Assembly: GCF_018842675.1 (NCBI RefSeq)
Contig: NZ_JAGTWO010000005.1
Span: 372,001 to 436,000 of the forward strand
From: Candidatus Pantoea bituminis
Lineage (GTDB): Bacteria; Pseudomonadota; Gammaproteobacteria; Enterobacterales; Enterobacteriaceae
Reading direction: 5' to 3'
DNA length: 64,000 bases
Shown here piece by piece: positions 18,465 to 28,221 of the stretch (positions are counted from its first letter, which is position 1; each line of letters begins with the position of its first letter). Position numbers and translations under genes: made by a program. A model generated the notes under the pieces. That model worked only from the letters and a program-made list of their open reading frames with translations, was not told the origin of the DNA and did no database searches.

Positions 18465-20092
18465 GAAACTTTATTTCCTTTATCCCACGGGAGTTGTACA
18501 AAAAATTGGGTATACACGCCCGGTTCTGATTCGACGCTGATATTCCCGCCAAGGCTCTCTGTTTGCTGTTTAACCAGAAACAGGCCCACGCCACGATCAT
18601 CGCCTTTTGAGGAGAACCCTTTCTCGAAAATAGCGGTTTCAATCTCAGCCGGGATGCCCGGCCCATCATCACTCACTTCACACGACAACCAACCACGCTG
18701 GTAATGCAACAGCAGGTGTATCTCACCTTCCTGTTGTTGATCCAACGCTTCGAGCGCATTCTCGATCAAATTCCCGATAACAGTAATCAATACCGCTACC
18801 TGCTGTTCACTGCCGCTGTCAGGCAGATAACTGGCATCGCTGAGCATCAAACGATGTCCCTGATCCGAGGCCCGATTTATTTTACTTAACAGAAAGCCAG
18901 CAATGACCGGTGATTTGATGCGTTGTAGCAGCGAACCAATCTCCGTTTGATAATTATTCGCGGTTTTTAAAATGTACGCTTCCATCTGCGCATAATTTTT
19001 CATATGCAGCAGGCCAAGAATAACATGCAGCTTATTCATAAATTCGTGGGAGCGTTCCCGCAGCGCATCGACATAGTTTACCATGCCGTCCAGACGCTGC
19101 ATCAGCTGGCTGATTTCGGTCTTGTCACGGAAGGTACACACCGCGCCAATAATGCGGTCACGGCTACGAACCGGCACGGTATTGCTGATCATGATCCGAC
19201 CCCGCACGTTCAACTCTTCATCGTGCCAGGCTTTGCCGCCATGCAGCGCGTCTCGCAAATGATTCAGCATCAGGGAGTTTTCGGGCACGCGATCGCCGCT
19301 AAGCGGGGCTTCAATGGCTGTTTCACGTAGCAATTGCTGCGCGGCCTGATTGATCAACGTAACGCGCGCCTGTTCATCAACGGCAATCACGCCTTCTTTG
19401 ATCGAATCGAGAATCGCCTGACGCTGCTCAAACAAGCTGGAAATCTCATGAGGCTCCAGACCCAGCAAAATACCTTTCAGTCGCCTGACAAGAATGAGTA
19501 CGCCAAGTAATCCCACCGAAGCGCCAAGCAAAATGGTCCAGAAGATATTCCAACGACTTTTAGAGATCTGCGCCGACACATCGCTAAGCGATATACCGAT
19601 CGCCACCACGCCAATTTGCTGATGCTGCGCGTTAAAGACGGGCGTAAAAACGCGTAATGCCTCAACCAGCGTGCCGTGATTGACCGAGATATTTTCATGA
19701 CCGCCCAAGGCGGGTAGCAAATCAGCGCCCTTAAAACGCTGATTAATTAAGGCTGTGTTGGGGTGCGAATGGCGAATGCCGTTCATGTCAGTCACCACCA
19801 CAAACAATAAATCGTTGCGCTTTTGTACGGCTTTGGCGATAGGTTGAATCATGCTCTGGTCAGCAGATAGTGTTAACCCTCGCTGGATTTGAGGATCGTC
19901 AGCTAAGGTGCGCGCAACGGCCAGCGCTTTATCTTTGACGTGGGAGCGGGTGAAATTATCTATCTGAATAAAATAGAGCAGATGAACGCTAAGCAGCACC
20001 GTAAAGATCACTGCCACCATCATTAGCGTGGTCAGGGTGCTAAGTTTCATTGGACGTTTACGTCCCGGTTTACGCGGCAAAGAGGGGTTCAT
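18461..20092 (-). CDS. CitA/DcuS-family sensor histidine kinase
   Basis: A 543-aa membrane sensor. A transmembrane helix is at about 18-38 and a periplasmic PAS-like (PDC) sensory domain follows to about 180 (FVVVTDMNGIRHSHPN is its ligand-loop region). After a second TM come a cytoplasmic PAS domain, the DHp helix with the phospho-acceptor His in LRERSHEFMNKLHVILGL, and the ATPase domain (NLIENALEAL, DDGPGIP, GVGLFLVKQ). CitA and DcuS use this extracytoplasmic domain to bind citrate or C4-dicarboxylates, which fits the transporter/fumarase/fumarate reductase neighbourhood. Which acid it binds cannot be fixed by eye. Confidence 0.9.
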   Translation of the reverse strand: MNPSLPRKPGRKRPMKLSTLTTLMMVAVIFTVLLSVHLLYFIQIDNFTRSHVKDKALAVARTLADDPQIQRGLTLSADQSMIQPIAKAVQKRNDLLFVVVTDMNGIRHSHPNTALINQRFKGADLLPALGGHENISVNHGTLVEALRVFTPVFNAQHQQIGVVAIGISLSDVSAQISKSRWNIFWTILLGASVGLLGVLILVRRLKGILLGLEPHEISSLFEQRQAILDSIKEGVIAVDEQARVTLINQAAQQLLRETAIEAPLSGDRVPENSLMLNHLRDALHGGKAWHDEELNVRGRIMISNTVPVRSRDRIIGAVCTFRDKTEISQLMQRLDGMVNYVDALRERSHEFMNKLHVILGLLHMKNYAQMEAYILKTANNYQTEIGSLLQRIKSPVIAGFLLSKINRASDQGHRLMLSDASYLPDSGSEQQVAVLITVIGNLIENALEALDQQQEGEIHLLLHYQRGWLSCEVSDDGPGIPAEIETAIFEKGFSSKGDDRGVGLFLVKQQTESLGGNISVESEPGVYTQFFVQLPWDKGNKVS

Positions 20093-20275
20093 GGCAATGC
20101 TTCAAAGTAAAAGGGTGAGTTCATTTTAACGTTGTGAAACATACGCGATGAACCTTCATCAGTATAGGCTTGCGTTGCAGCTTAACAGGGATAAGACTCG
20201 TCTTAACCAAAGAAAGTGACGCATTACAGCGTACATTATTTTGTAACTAAATAAATAAGTGGCATTGTTTTTTAA

Positions 20276-20285
20276 TTAATTAACT
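20276..20285 (-). promoter_or_regulatory. ArcA-box-like site upstream of mqo
   Basis: On the minus strand this reads AGTTAATTAA, an exact match to the ArcA core consensus [A/T]GTTAATTA[A/T]. It is 82 bases before the mqo start. ArcA repression of aerobic TCA genes is established in E. coli. In AT-rich DNA such a short match can occur by chance. Confidence 0.4.
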
Positions 20286-20366
20286 AAAAACAAATCAACT
20301 AATAAGTAACAATATTTTAAACTTCGCGGACTTTTTTTAACCACAACCGTTAAATTGCAGACCGTA

Positions 20367-22019
20367 ATGATTAAATCAACAAAAGTACTTCCTTCGCTTT
20401 CCCTTTTGGCTTTATTAGTGACATCTGCCACGCAAGCTGCAACCACACCAGAAAAAACCGATGTCCTGTTAATTGGCGGCGGCATCATGAGTGCATCATT
20501 AGGCACCTGGCTTGAAGAGCTGCAACCAGACTGGAAACAGATCATGGTTGAGAAACTCGACGGTGTTGCGCTGGAATCGTCTAATGGCTGGAACAATGCA
20601 GGTACCGGCCACTCAGCGAACATGGAACTGAACTACACGCCAGAGCGTGCAGACGGTTCAATCGACGTCAGCAAAGCGCTGGAAATTAACGAAGCGTTTA
20701 TGATTTCTCGTCAATTCTGGACTGCGCAGGTGAAAAGCGGTGTGTTGAAAAATCCACACTCTTTCATCAACTCAACGCCACACATGAGTTTTGTTTGGGG
20801 TGATAACGTTGAATTCCTGAGCAAACGCTATGAAGCACTGCAGAAAACTGTGCTGTTCCAGGGCATGAAATTCTCTACTGACCATAAGCAGATCGCGCAA
20901 TGGTCTCCGCTGATTATGGAAGGCCGCGATCCGCAACAAAAAGTGGCCGCAACCTGGACGCCGGTAGGTACCGACGTCAACTACGGTGAAATCACCCGTC
21001 AGCTGATCGGTAGCCTGAAGAAGAATGAAAACTTCAAGTTGGAAACCTCTTCTGAAGTTACCGACTTCAAACGCAACGGCGACAATTCCTGGCATGTCAC
21101 CATCAAAGATGGCAAGAGCGGTGAAGAGCGTGAGGTTGATGCGAAATATGTCTTCATCGGCGCAGGTGGCGGTGCACTGAAGCTGCTGCAAAAAACCGGT
21201 ATTCCTGAAGCGGATAACTATGCGGGCTTCCCGGTCGGTGGTTCATTCCTGGTAACAGAAAACCCAGTATTGGCTAACCGCCACAACCAAAAAGTGTATG
21301 GTCAGGCTTCTGTAGGTGCGCCACCGATGTCTGTTCCGCATCTGGACTCACGTTTCCTGGATGGCAAAAAGGTTGTGCTGTTTGGGCCGTTTGCGACCTT
21401 CTCAACCAAGTTCCTGAAAAATGGTTCGCTGTTTGATCTGTTAAGCACGACCACTACCAAAAACGTCGTGCCAATGACGCACGTGGGCCTGGATAACTTT
21501 GACCTGGTCAAATATCTGGTTGGTCAGGTAATGCTGAGCGAAGAAGATCGTTTCGAGGCGCTGAAAGAGTACTATCCAAACGCTAAGAAAGAAGACTGGA
21601 AACTGATCCAGGCGGGTCAACGCGTACAGATCATCAAGAAAGATGCAGACAAAGGCGGCGTGCTGAAATTGGGCACCGAAATTGTGACCGATCAGCAGAA
21701 AACCGTTGCGGCACTGTTGGGTGCATCACCGGGTGCATCAACTGCAGCACCGATCGCCCTGAGTGTGGTTCAGAAACTGTTCCCAGAACAGTTTAAAACG
21801 CCAGAGTGGCAGGAAAAAGTGCACAAGTTTGTGCCGAGCTACGGCAAAAAGCTGAACGACGATGCGGCATTGGCGCAAAGCGTTTGGGATGACACCGCAG
21901 CAACGCTGCAACTGACCAAACCGCCGGTGATTAACATGACGGGCAAAACCGCGGACGCGCCAGCTGCACCAGCCACTGAGCATAAAGCGGCAGACGCGCA
22001 ACACGACATGGCGCTGTAA
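20367..22019 (+). CDS. mqo: Malate:quinone oxidoreductase
   Basis: A peripheral membrane FAD enzyme oxidising L-malate to oxaloacetate with quinone. The FAD-binding loop [15 protein letters not shown] and motifs such as [30 protein letters not shown] and [14 protein letters not shown] are diagnostic of Mqo. At 550 aa it matches the family length. The N-terminus is hydrophobic and signal-like ([14 protein letters not shown]), as in E. coli Mqo, followed by the FAD loop. I took ATG 20367 over an in-frame TTG at 20355. The Ala/Pro-rich C-terminal tail is typical of enterobacterial forms. A terminator follows. Confidence 0.93.
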   Translation: MIKSTKVLPSLSLLALLVTSATQAATTPEKTDVLLIGGGIMSASLGTWLEELQPDWKQIMVEKLDGVALESSNGWNNAGTGHSANMELNYTPERADGSIDVSKALEINEAFMISRQFWTAQVKSGVLKNPHSFINSTPHMSFVWGDNVEFLSKRYEALQKTVLFQGMKFSTDHKQIAQWSPLIMEGRDPQQKVAATWTPVGTDVNYGEITRQLIGSLKKNENFKLETSSEVTDFKRNGDNSWHVTIKDGKSGEEREVDAKYVFIGAGGGALKLLQKTGIPEADNYAGFPVGGSFLVTENPVLANRHNQKVYGQASVGAPPMSVPHLDSRFLDGKKVVLFGPFATFSTKFLKNGSLFDLLSTTTTKNVVPMTHVGLDNFDLVKYLVGQVMLSEEDRFEALKEYYPNAKKEDWKLIQAGQRVQIIKKDADKGGVLKLGTEIVTDQQKTVAALLGASPGASTAAPIALSVVQKLFPEQFKTPEWQEKVHKFVPSYGKKLNDDAALAQSVWDDTAATLQLTKPPVINMTGKTADAPAAPATEHKAADAQHDMAL

Positions 22020-22088
22020 TCTCGCGTAAAAATTAATGATGCGGATACGCGGATGATAAATCATTGCTGATGCCGCGAATTAAAAAGT

Positions 22089-22118
22089 AAAAGGGCTGGT
22101 TTTAAACCAGCCCTTTTT
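22089..22118 (+). terminator. Rho-independent terminator after mqo
   Basis: AAGGGCTGGTTT pairs with AAACCAGCCCTT and runs into a T tract. It also lies just 16 bases past the end of the convergent DUF2132 gene, and its A-rich 5' flank may let it serve both directions. Confidence 0.85.
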
Positions 22119-22133
22119 GTCTTTATCCCGCAA

Positions 22134-22430
22134 TTACTCTTGGTTGCCGCGCCAGTTCGACCAAGGATCCTCAGCCGATTCATCCGGCTCATCCTCTTTT
22201 ACATCATCCACTTCATCTAGCGAAGCGAGATAAAGCGCTTCAACCTCTGCGCGCGCCCAAGGTGTTCGGCGTAAAAACTTCAGGCTGGACTTCACGCTGG
22301 GATCGCTTTTGAAGCAGTTGATGTTGATGCGTTTGCTCAGCTCAACCCAACCATAATGCGCAACCAGGCTATTCACCTGCATTTCTAGCGTAACGCCGTG
22401 CAAGGGATCTTTTGAAGTGTGAGAAGTCAT
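22134..22430 (-). CDS. VF530-family (DUF2132) small DNA-binding-type protein
   Basis: A 98-aa protein. Its first 70 residues match the VF530/DUF2132 pattern closely: [35 protein letters not shown] and TPWAR.EVE.LYL. The family has a small helical fold reported to resemble DNA-binding domains; its cellular role is unresolved. The last 25 residues are an acidic, disordered-looking tail ending in WSNWRGNQE. It stands alone, convergent with mqo. Confidence 0.85.
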   Translation of the reverse strand: MTSHTSKDPLHGVTLEMQVNSLVAHYGWVELSKRININCFKSDPSVKSSLKFLRRTPWARAEVEALYLASLDEVDDVKEDEPDESAEDPWSNWRGNQE

Positions 22431-22521
22431 GGTGTATCCAGCGATGTCAGAAAATTTTGCACACCCTAACGGTCAGCGTGCAGATGTGCAAGATTTGCGA
22501 TTAAAAGCGTGAGGAGAAGTC

Positions 22522-22974
22522 TTACAAATCGGGTGAGGAACCCTGTTTTGGATAGGTAAAATTAGCGACATAAACTTTGATGCTGCGTTGCAGCACCACG
22601 GTAAATCCCGCCTGTAGCCTTCCGTAGAGGTAAGCAACGGCTTTGGCATCAGTAATAGTGAAATGCTGCACGCTCGATTTTTCATCGATTAGGGTACAGC
22701 GGTAATCAACCTCAAAAGTGGTGTTATCAACCGGCAAAGAGAAGGTGTTGGCACTGTTGGTGCATTTTTCATTCGCGCTATACGAAATCATAATATTTGA
22801 CTGCGGATGACCGGGAAAAGCGATGCTAATCATCACGGGTTGTTCATCAGGGGTTTGCGTCATGCCAGTACGCACACCGTTGCTTTCATACCAGACATTA
22901 TATTGCGTGGCAGAGGCGCTGGTGGAAAGCATCAGCAAGCTAAAGAGAAAGCCAGGAAGAGTCGGTTTGTTCAT
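22522..22974 (-). CDS. Hypothetical exported protein
   Basis: A 150-aa protein with a clear signal peptide (MNKPTLPGFLFSLLMLSTSA, cleavage likely after SASA) and a mature domain of about 127 residues. It is rich in beta-forming residues and has two cysteines (EKCTNS, YRCTLI) that could form a disulfide in the periplasm. I do not recognise the family. It has no operon partner; the upstream gene is divergent. Confidence 0.65.
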   Translation of the reverse strand: MNKPTLPGFLFSLLMLSTSASATQYNVWYESNGVRTGMTQTPDEQPVMISIAFPGHPQSNIMISYSANEKCTNSANTFSLPVDNTTFEVDYRCTLIDEKSSVQHFTITDAKAVAYLYGRLQAGFTVVLQRSIKVYVANFTYPKQGSSPDL

Positions 22975-23221
22975 AACAACGGTTCAGCAAAGAGGATGGC
23001 GCATTTGATAGCAGGTTTAAATCCATGTCAATTGGCCGAACAGGCACAATATGGCTGGCTAAACGCTGTAAACCGCTTGCGTCACGGGTTGCCCCAAAAC
23101 GTCTTGCAGCCAACTCACGGGGCTATAGTGAAATAACCCCGGTCATTCGCTGGCAGGCATTCATCGTTGGGTTGTGGTATTGGTAAGGCACTGATGAATT
23201 GTCGAAAGGGATCGCTTCACC

Positions 23222-24532
23222 ATGAGTTCTCATCTTCAACCTGCTGATATTATCGCATCACAAAAGCGCGCATTAATTGCCGGTTCGGTCGGTAACTTTA
23301 TTGAATGGTATGAATTTGCGGTTTATGGCTTCCTGGCCACAATTATTGCGCAAAACTTTTTTCGCTTGGCGGGAGAAGCGGAACTAACCGGCATTATTCT
23401 TACCTATGCCTCTTTTGCGATTGCCTTTTTCTTCCGACCGCTGGGTGCTATTGTTTTTGGCCGCATCGGCGATCGAATAGGGCGAAAACCAACCTTAATC
23501 GTGGTGCTGATCATGATGACGCTGGCCACGGCAGCTATTGGTCTTATTCCCACCTATGCCAGCATCGGTATTGCTGCGCCGTTGATCATTACCGGTTTGC
23601 GTATCCTGCAAGGTTTGTTTGCGGGTGGAGAATATGGCGGTGCAGTTTCATTGATGACAGAATTTGCGCCACGCGGTAAACGCGGTCTGTTTGGTGCGTG
23701 GCAATCATTTACCGTTGCGTTAGGTTTGCTGGCGGGTGCGGGCATTGTCGCCTTGCTTTCCGTGCTGTTAAGCCCTGAGCAGATGCTAAGTTGGGGCTGG
23801 CGCATTCCTTTCTTTATTGCTTTACCTCTGGGTGCGGTGGCGTTATGGCTGCGCGTCAATATGGAAGAGACGCCCACTTTTATTAAGCAAAAAACAGAGC
23901 CTGTTTTGACGCAGAAAAAAGCCAATCTCAGCGATACGCTAAAAACGATTATGATCGGAATTTGCCGCGTTATGGTTTGGTCAGCAGCGGGTTACACCTA
24001 TTTAGTGATCATGCCTACCTATTTGCAATCATCCTTACATACCGGATTCAATACGGCATTGTTGATCGCGGTAATATCTAATTTGGGTTTTGCTGCCACT
24101 ATTATTCCCGCTGGCATGCTGAGCGATAAAATAGGCCGGCGCTCGGTGATGGTATTCGCTGCGGTGTTATTACTGCTGTTGGCCTTGCCGTTGTTACACG
24201 TATTGCAGGATCAATCCTCCACGCTGTTGATTAAAAGCGTGGTGGTTTTTATTGCTGGTGCCATTGTTGGTCTGCTCGCGGGGCCGGGACCGGCTATGTT
24301 AGCGGAGATGTTTCCCACGCGTGTACGCTACACCGGCCTTGGGTTGGCTTATTCGCTCTCAAATGCGGTGTTCTCTGGCTGCGCGGGACTGATCATCACC
24401 GGGTTGATTAAACAAACCGGTAATCTGGATATTCCTGCCTGGTATGTGATGGCAACTGCGCTGGTCAGCATTACGGCATTGATGACGCTACGTAAAGATG
24501 ACCATCTGCGTGATCTGGATGATGAGATATAG
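23222..24532 (+). CDS. MFS transporter, metabolite:H+ symporter (MHS) family
   Basis: A 436-aa, 12-TM carrier. The N-terminal signature GNFIEWYEFAVYGFLA and the motif GRIGDRIGRKPTL (loop 2-3) mark the MHS family (KgtP, ShiA, ProP, CitA type), which imports organic acids and zwitterions with protons. ILQGLFAGGEYGGAVS and RKDDHLRDL are also typical. The substrate is not determinable. The gene is monocistronic and ends in a bidirectional terminator. Confidence 0.88.
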   Translation: MSSHLQPADIIASQKRALIAGSVGNFIEWYEFAVYGFLATIIAQNFFRLAGEAELTGIILTYASFAIAFFFRPLGAIVFGRIGDRIGRKPTLIVVLIMMTLATAAIGLIPTYASIGIAAPLIITGLRILQGLFAGGEYGGAVSLMTEFAPRGKRGLFGAWQSFTVALGLLAGAGIVALLSVLLSPEQMLSWGWRIPFFIALPLGAVALWLRVNMEETPTFIKQKTEPVLTQKKANLSDTLKTIMIGICRVMVWSAAGYTYLVIMPTYLQSSLHTGFNTALLIAVISNLGFAATIIPAGMLSDKIGRRSVMVFAAVLLLLLALPLLHVLQDQSSTLLIKSVVVFIAGAIVGLLAGPGPAMLAEMFPTRVRYTGLGLAYSLSNAVFSGCAGLIITGLIKQTGNLDIPAWYVMATALVSITALMTLRKDDHLRDLDDEI

Positions 24533-24563
24533 GACGCGCGTTTAACGCAATTTCACAGCAATA

Positions 24564-24596
24564 AAAAAGCCGATAACAAAACGTTATCGGCTTTTT
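24564..24596. terminator. Bidirectional terminator between the MFS gene and ddc
   Basis: AAAAAGCCGATAAC (24564-24577) and GTTATCGGCTTTTT (24583-24596) form a perfect 14-bp stem with a 5-base loop and A/T tracts on either side. Confidence 0.88.
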
Positions 24597-24619
24597 ATTT
24601 ATCTCTTCGTTAACGCAAA

Positions 24620-26092
24620 TTACGCGGTTTGCAGCTGCTCAGCCGTCTTCTCTACTAATGCCAACAGCAGCTGAATGTCCTCTAAGGTCACTGTCGGGTT
24701 CAGCAACGTCATTTTCAGGCAGGTTACGCCATCAAATTCAGTTACGCCGACATTCGCGCGGCCAGAGTCCAGCAGCGCATCACCAATGCGTTGGTTCAGC
24801 AAGGCAATGGCAGCGTCGTCAGCCGTTGCCAGTGAAGCGGGACGATAACGGAACAGCACGCTGGCTAACTGCGGCTGCATCACCAGTTCCAGTGAAGCTT
24901 GCTCAGCAACGTAATGCGCAACCTGCTTTGCCAGCGTAACGCCGTGATCGATGATCTCGGCGTACTGCTTTTGTCCCAACGCTTCCAGGCCCATCCACAG
25001 TTTCAACGCATCAAAACGGCGGGTGGTCTGCAAAGATTTGGATACCAAATTAGGTACGCCTTGTGCTTCATCGAACTCAGAGTTCAGATAAGCCGCCTGA
25101 TAGCGCATCAGCTCATAGTGGCGCGCCTCTTTCAGCAAGAAAGCACCGCAGCTGATGGTCTGGAAGAACTGCTTGTGGAAGTCCAGCGTAATGGAATCCA
25201 CCAGCTCAATGCCGTCCAGATAATCGCGGTATTTTTCAGACAGCAACAACGCGCCGCCCCATGCCGCATCAACATGTACCCAGATATTGTGTTCAGCAGC
25301 CAGCGCAGCAATGTCTCGCAGCGGATCAATCGCGCCAGCATCAGTGGTGCCTGCGGTGGCAACGATAGCCAAAATCTGCTCGCCGTTGGCATTCGCCTGC
25401 GCCACTTTTTCGCGAAGATCGTTGAGATCCATGCGCGCAAAGCGATCGGTCTTCACCAGCGTGACGGATTGATAACCCAGACCCAGCAGCGCCATGTTTT
25501 TCTGCACCGAAAAGTGTGCGTTCTCAGAACAGAACACTTTGATCTTACGCAGATTACCAACCAACCCATCCTGCTGAATGGAGTGACCCTGACGCGCAAA
25601 GAACGCATCACGCGCCAGCATCAAACCCATCAGGTTACTTTGCGTACCGCCGCTGGTGAACACGCCTGCATCGCCAGGCTGATAACCAACCTGAGTACGC
25701 AGCCATTCAATCAGCTTCATCTCAATGATGGTAGCGGAAGGGCTTTGATCCCAGGAATCCATGCTCTGATTCGTGGCGTTGATCATCACCTCAGCAGCCT
25801 GGCTCACCACCAGACTTGGGCAATGTAAATGCGCCACGCACTGCGGATGGTGCACTAACAAGCTGTCTTTCAGGAAGTATTCAATCGCACGCTCAATGGC
25901 TGCCTGGTTGCCCAGGCCTTGCGGATTGAAATCCAGCGTAATGCGGTCGCGCAGTTCTGCTACAGATTTTCCCTGATACATTTCAGGCTGTTGCAGCCAC
26001 TTAACCACGGCCTGGCTGCTCTGCTCAATCGCTTGCTGGTACGCTTCGGTACTCTGTGCTGAGGCAGCCAGAATGGGATTTAACCGGGACAT
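24620..26092 (-). CDS. ddc: L-2,4-diaminobutyrate decarboxylase
   Basis: A PLP-dependent group II decarboxylase converting L-2,4-diaminobutyrate to 1,3-diaminopropane. PLP-site features are VFTSGGTQSNLMGL, HVDAAWGGALLLS (Asp contacting the pyridine nitrogen) and the Schiff-base lysine in LDFHKQFFQ. The length of 490 aa is typical of enterobacterial and Acinetobacter Ddc. I chose ATG 26092, with GGAG 8 bases upstream. A TTG at 26110 overlapping the dat stop codon is also in frame. It follows dat with a 14-base gap, forming the dat-ddc operon. Confidence 0.9.
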   Translation of the reverse strand: MSRLNPILAASAQSTEAYQQAIEQSSQAVVKWLQQPEMYQGKSVAELRDRITLDFNPQGLGNQAAIERAIEYFLKDSLLVHHPQCVAHLHCPSLVVSQAAEVMINATNQSMDSWDQSPSATIIEMKLIEWLRTQVGYQPGDAGVFTSGGTQSNLMGLMLARDAFFARQGHSIQQDGLVGNLRKIKVFCSENAHFSVQKNMALLGLGYQSVTLVKTDRFARMDLNDLREKVAQANANGEQILAIVATAGTTDAGAIDPLRDIAALAAEHNIWVHVDAAWGGALLLSEKYRDYLDGIELVDSITLDFHKQFFQTISCGAFLLKEARHYELMRYQAAYLNSEFDEAQGVPNLVSKSLQTTRRFDALKLWMGLEALGQKQYAEIIDHGVTLAKQVAHYVAEQASLELVMQPQLASVLFRYRPASLATADDAAIALLNQRIGDALLDSGRANVGVTEFDGVTCLKMTLLNPTVTLEDIQLLLALVEKTAEQLQTA

Positions 26093-26106
26093 CGAATTCA
26101 CTCCAC

Positions 26107-27488
26107 TCAAACCGGTTTGACGCCAGCGGAAAGCAGGGCGTTTTCAAACTTATCGATAAAGATTTCCAGCTCTGCATTGGTGATCAGCAGCGATGGCAGC
26201 AGACGAAGCACGCTACCGTGACGACCGCCGCGCTCAAGGATCAGGCCATTTTCAAAACATTTTTTCTGCACCAGCGCGGAAAGTTCGCCATCAGCCGGGA
26301 AGCAACCCATGTGATCTTTCGCTTCGTTTGGCTTGACCATTTCAATACCGATCATCAAGCCCAAACCGCGCACGTTACCCAGCACTGGATAGCGTTTCTG
26401 CAGGTCCGCCAGTTTGCCTTTCAGCCATTCACCTTGCTCAGCCACTTTGCTGGCAACGTTGTTATCTTTCAGGTAGCGCAGCGTGGTCAGGCCGGTAGCC
26501 ATGGCCAACTGGTTGCCACGGAAAGTACCGGTATGATGGCCTGGCTCCCACGCATCGAACTGTTTTTTGATGCCCAGAACCGCTAATGGCAAACCGCCAC
26601 CCACCGCTTTTGACATCACGATGATGTCTGGCTCAATACCTGCGTGTTCAAAGGCGAACAGTTTACCGGTACGCGCAAAGCCCGCTTGTACTTCGTCAAT
26701 GATCAACAGGATGCCGTGCTCCTGAGTCACTTTACGAATACGTTGCAACCACTCTGCAGGTGCTGGGTTCACACCGCCTTCGCCCTGAACCGCTTCCAGA
26801 ATGACGGCAGCCGGTTTACGAACGCCACTTTCCACGTCGTTGATCAGGTTTTCGAAGTAGTAGGTCAAGGCTTTCACGCCTGCTTCACCGCCAATGCCCA
26901 ACGGACAACGGTAAAGGTGCGGGTAAGGCATAAACTGCACTTCAGGCATCATGCCGTTAATGGCTTCTTTTGGTGACAAGTTACCGGTCACGGAAAGTGC
27001 GCCGTGCGTCATACCGTGATAACCGCCGGAGAAGCTGATCACACCCGTACGGCCAGTGTGTTTTTCGCTAACTTCAGCGCTGCTTCAACCGCATCGGCAC
27101 CCGATGGACCGGTGAACTGCAGGCAATACTCTTTACCTTGGCCTGGCAACAGCGAGAGCAGATAAGCTGAAAACTCATCTTTTAACGGTGTTGTTAAATC
27201 GAGGGTATGTAACGGCAAGCCGCTGGTAATGACATTTTGGATGCTTTGCAATACATCAGGATGATTGTGACCCAGCGCCAGTGTTCCTGCGCCGGCCAGA
27301 CAATCGAGGTATTGCTTATTTTCAACGTCAGTAATCCATACGCCTTGTGCTTTGGCGATGGCTAAGGGCAATTTGCGAGGGTAACTTCTGACGTTTGATT
27401 CAAATTCAGCCTGTCTGGCCAAATAAGTCTCATTATTACGGTTTAATGAATGCGCATCTACACTGTCAATACGGACTTTATCCGTCAT
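26107..27488 (-). CDS. dat: L-2,4-diaminobutyrate:2-oxoglutarate aminotransferase (apparent frameshift)
   Basis: A class III PLP aminotransferase making L-2,4-diaminobutyrate from aspartate semialdehyde and glutamate. Motifs are [64 protein letters not shown] and the PLP lysine in [13 protein letters not shown]. The frame breaks at a run of five A on the coding strand (27061-27065), where [11 protein letters not shown] should be read. Restoring one base gives 460 aa. The start is ATG 27488 (AGGAG 7 bases away); ATG 27491 is adjacent. With ddc it makes 1,3-diaminopropane. Confidence 0.9.
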
Positions 27489-28221
27489 CATATCTCTCCT
27501 ACAACCAAGACGTCAGGTTAGGTCTCAGTTGAATAATTGAATAAAAAGTGAACCGTTCATTAAAAAAGCGCGGCCAATATAGGACTTTTTGAGGTGGGAC
27601 TCAATGATTAATTTTGCGGGCGCAGTTTTATGAGTTTTTATTATGAATCAATGTGTTGCTGAGTATTTGACCGTAAAAAATGTCAAATTTATGTTATGTA
27701 CTTATTAATAAAGCACGAAAAGCGCGCCTTGAATTCGAATGCTCCATTTCTTTTTGATTTATTACAACGCGTTAGCGGATTTTGTTAATACCAATATGTT
27801 AATGGAATTTTTAGTTATAAGCGGTTTTCTACAGCGGTAGGTTTACTGTGTTGAATAAAGGGAAGGCGGAGAAAGGAAAAGAGGGTGCGAAAAAAGAGTA
27901 AAACTTCATTACAAAGGCGGTCTGATAAGAGAGCTACAGAGGTTGATACGGTTTTTTAACCATAAGATCCACGACGAGGCTGGTTAAGAAGTGAGCGCAT
28001 TGAAAAGTGCAGGCGCTGACGTTAAATCTTGGGGTGCGTTGAATACAGCCCCGTAAAATTCGCGGTTTTGGGGCAGGCATAAAGCCTGTTTGTGCCTGCT
28101 GCGTTACCATTCATACGCATCCATACACAGGCTATCCCCATTTTCTGTGGATAACTTTTTTCGGCCCATAGCATAAGTGATCGCTATTTTGGAACCCATT
28201 GATTTGAGCCCGCGTATCTCG
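27489..28221. other. Long gene-free region upstream of dat
   Basis: This gap of about 730 bases separates the divergent-facing dat start from the 3' end of the ManA-like gene. I see no credible ORF. It holds a 7-bp inverted repeat (ATTTGAC/GTCAAAT, 27665-27671 and 27682-27688) about 180 bases before dat, which could be an operator. A smaller hairpin is formed by GCAGGCA at 28073 and TGCCTGC at 28093. A small RNA cannot be excluded, but I cannot support one. Confidence 0.4.

Noticed and set aside
24899..25828. 309-aa open frame on the plus strand
   Set aside because: It is fully antisense to ddc, has no recognisable motif and arises from codon bias of the true gene.
28132..28165. Hairpin-like ACAGGCTATCCCC...CTGTGGATAAC segment
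   Set aside because: Arms are short and imperfect, with no T tract in a useful place; it is not supportable as a terminator or sRNA.
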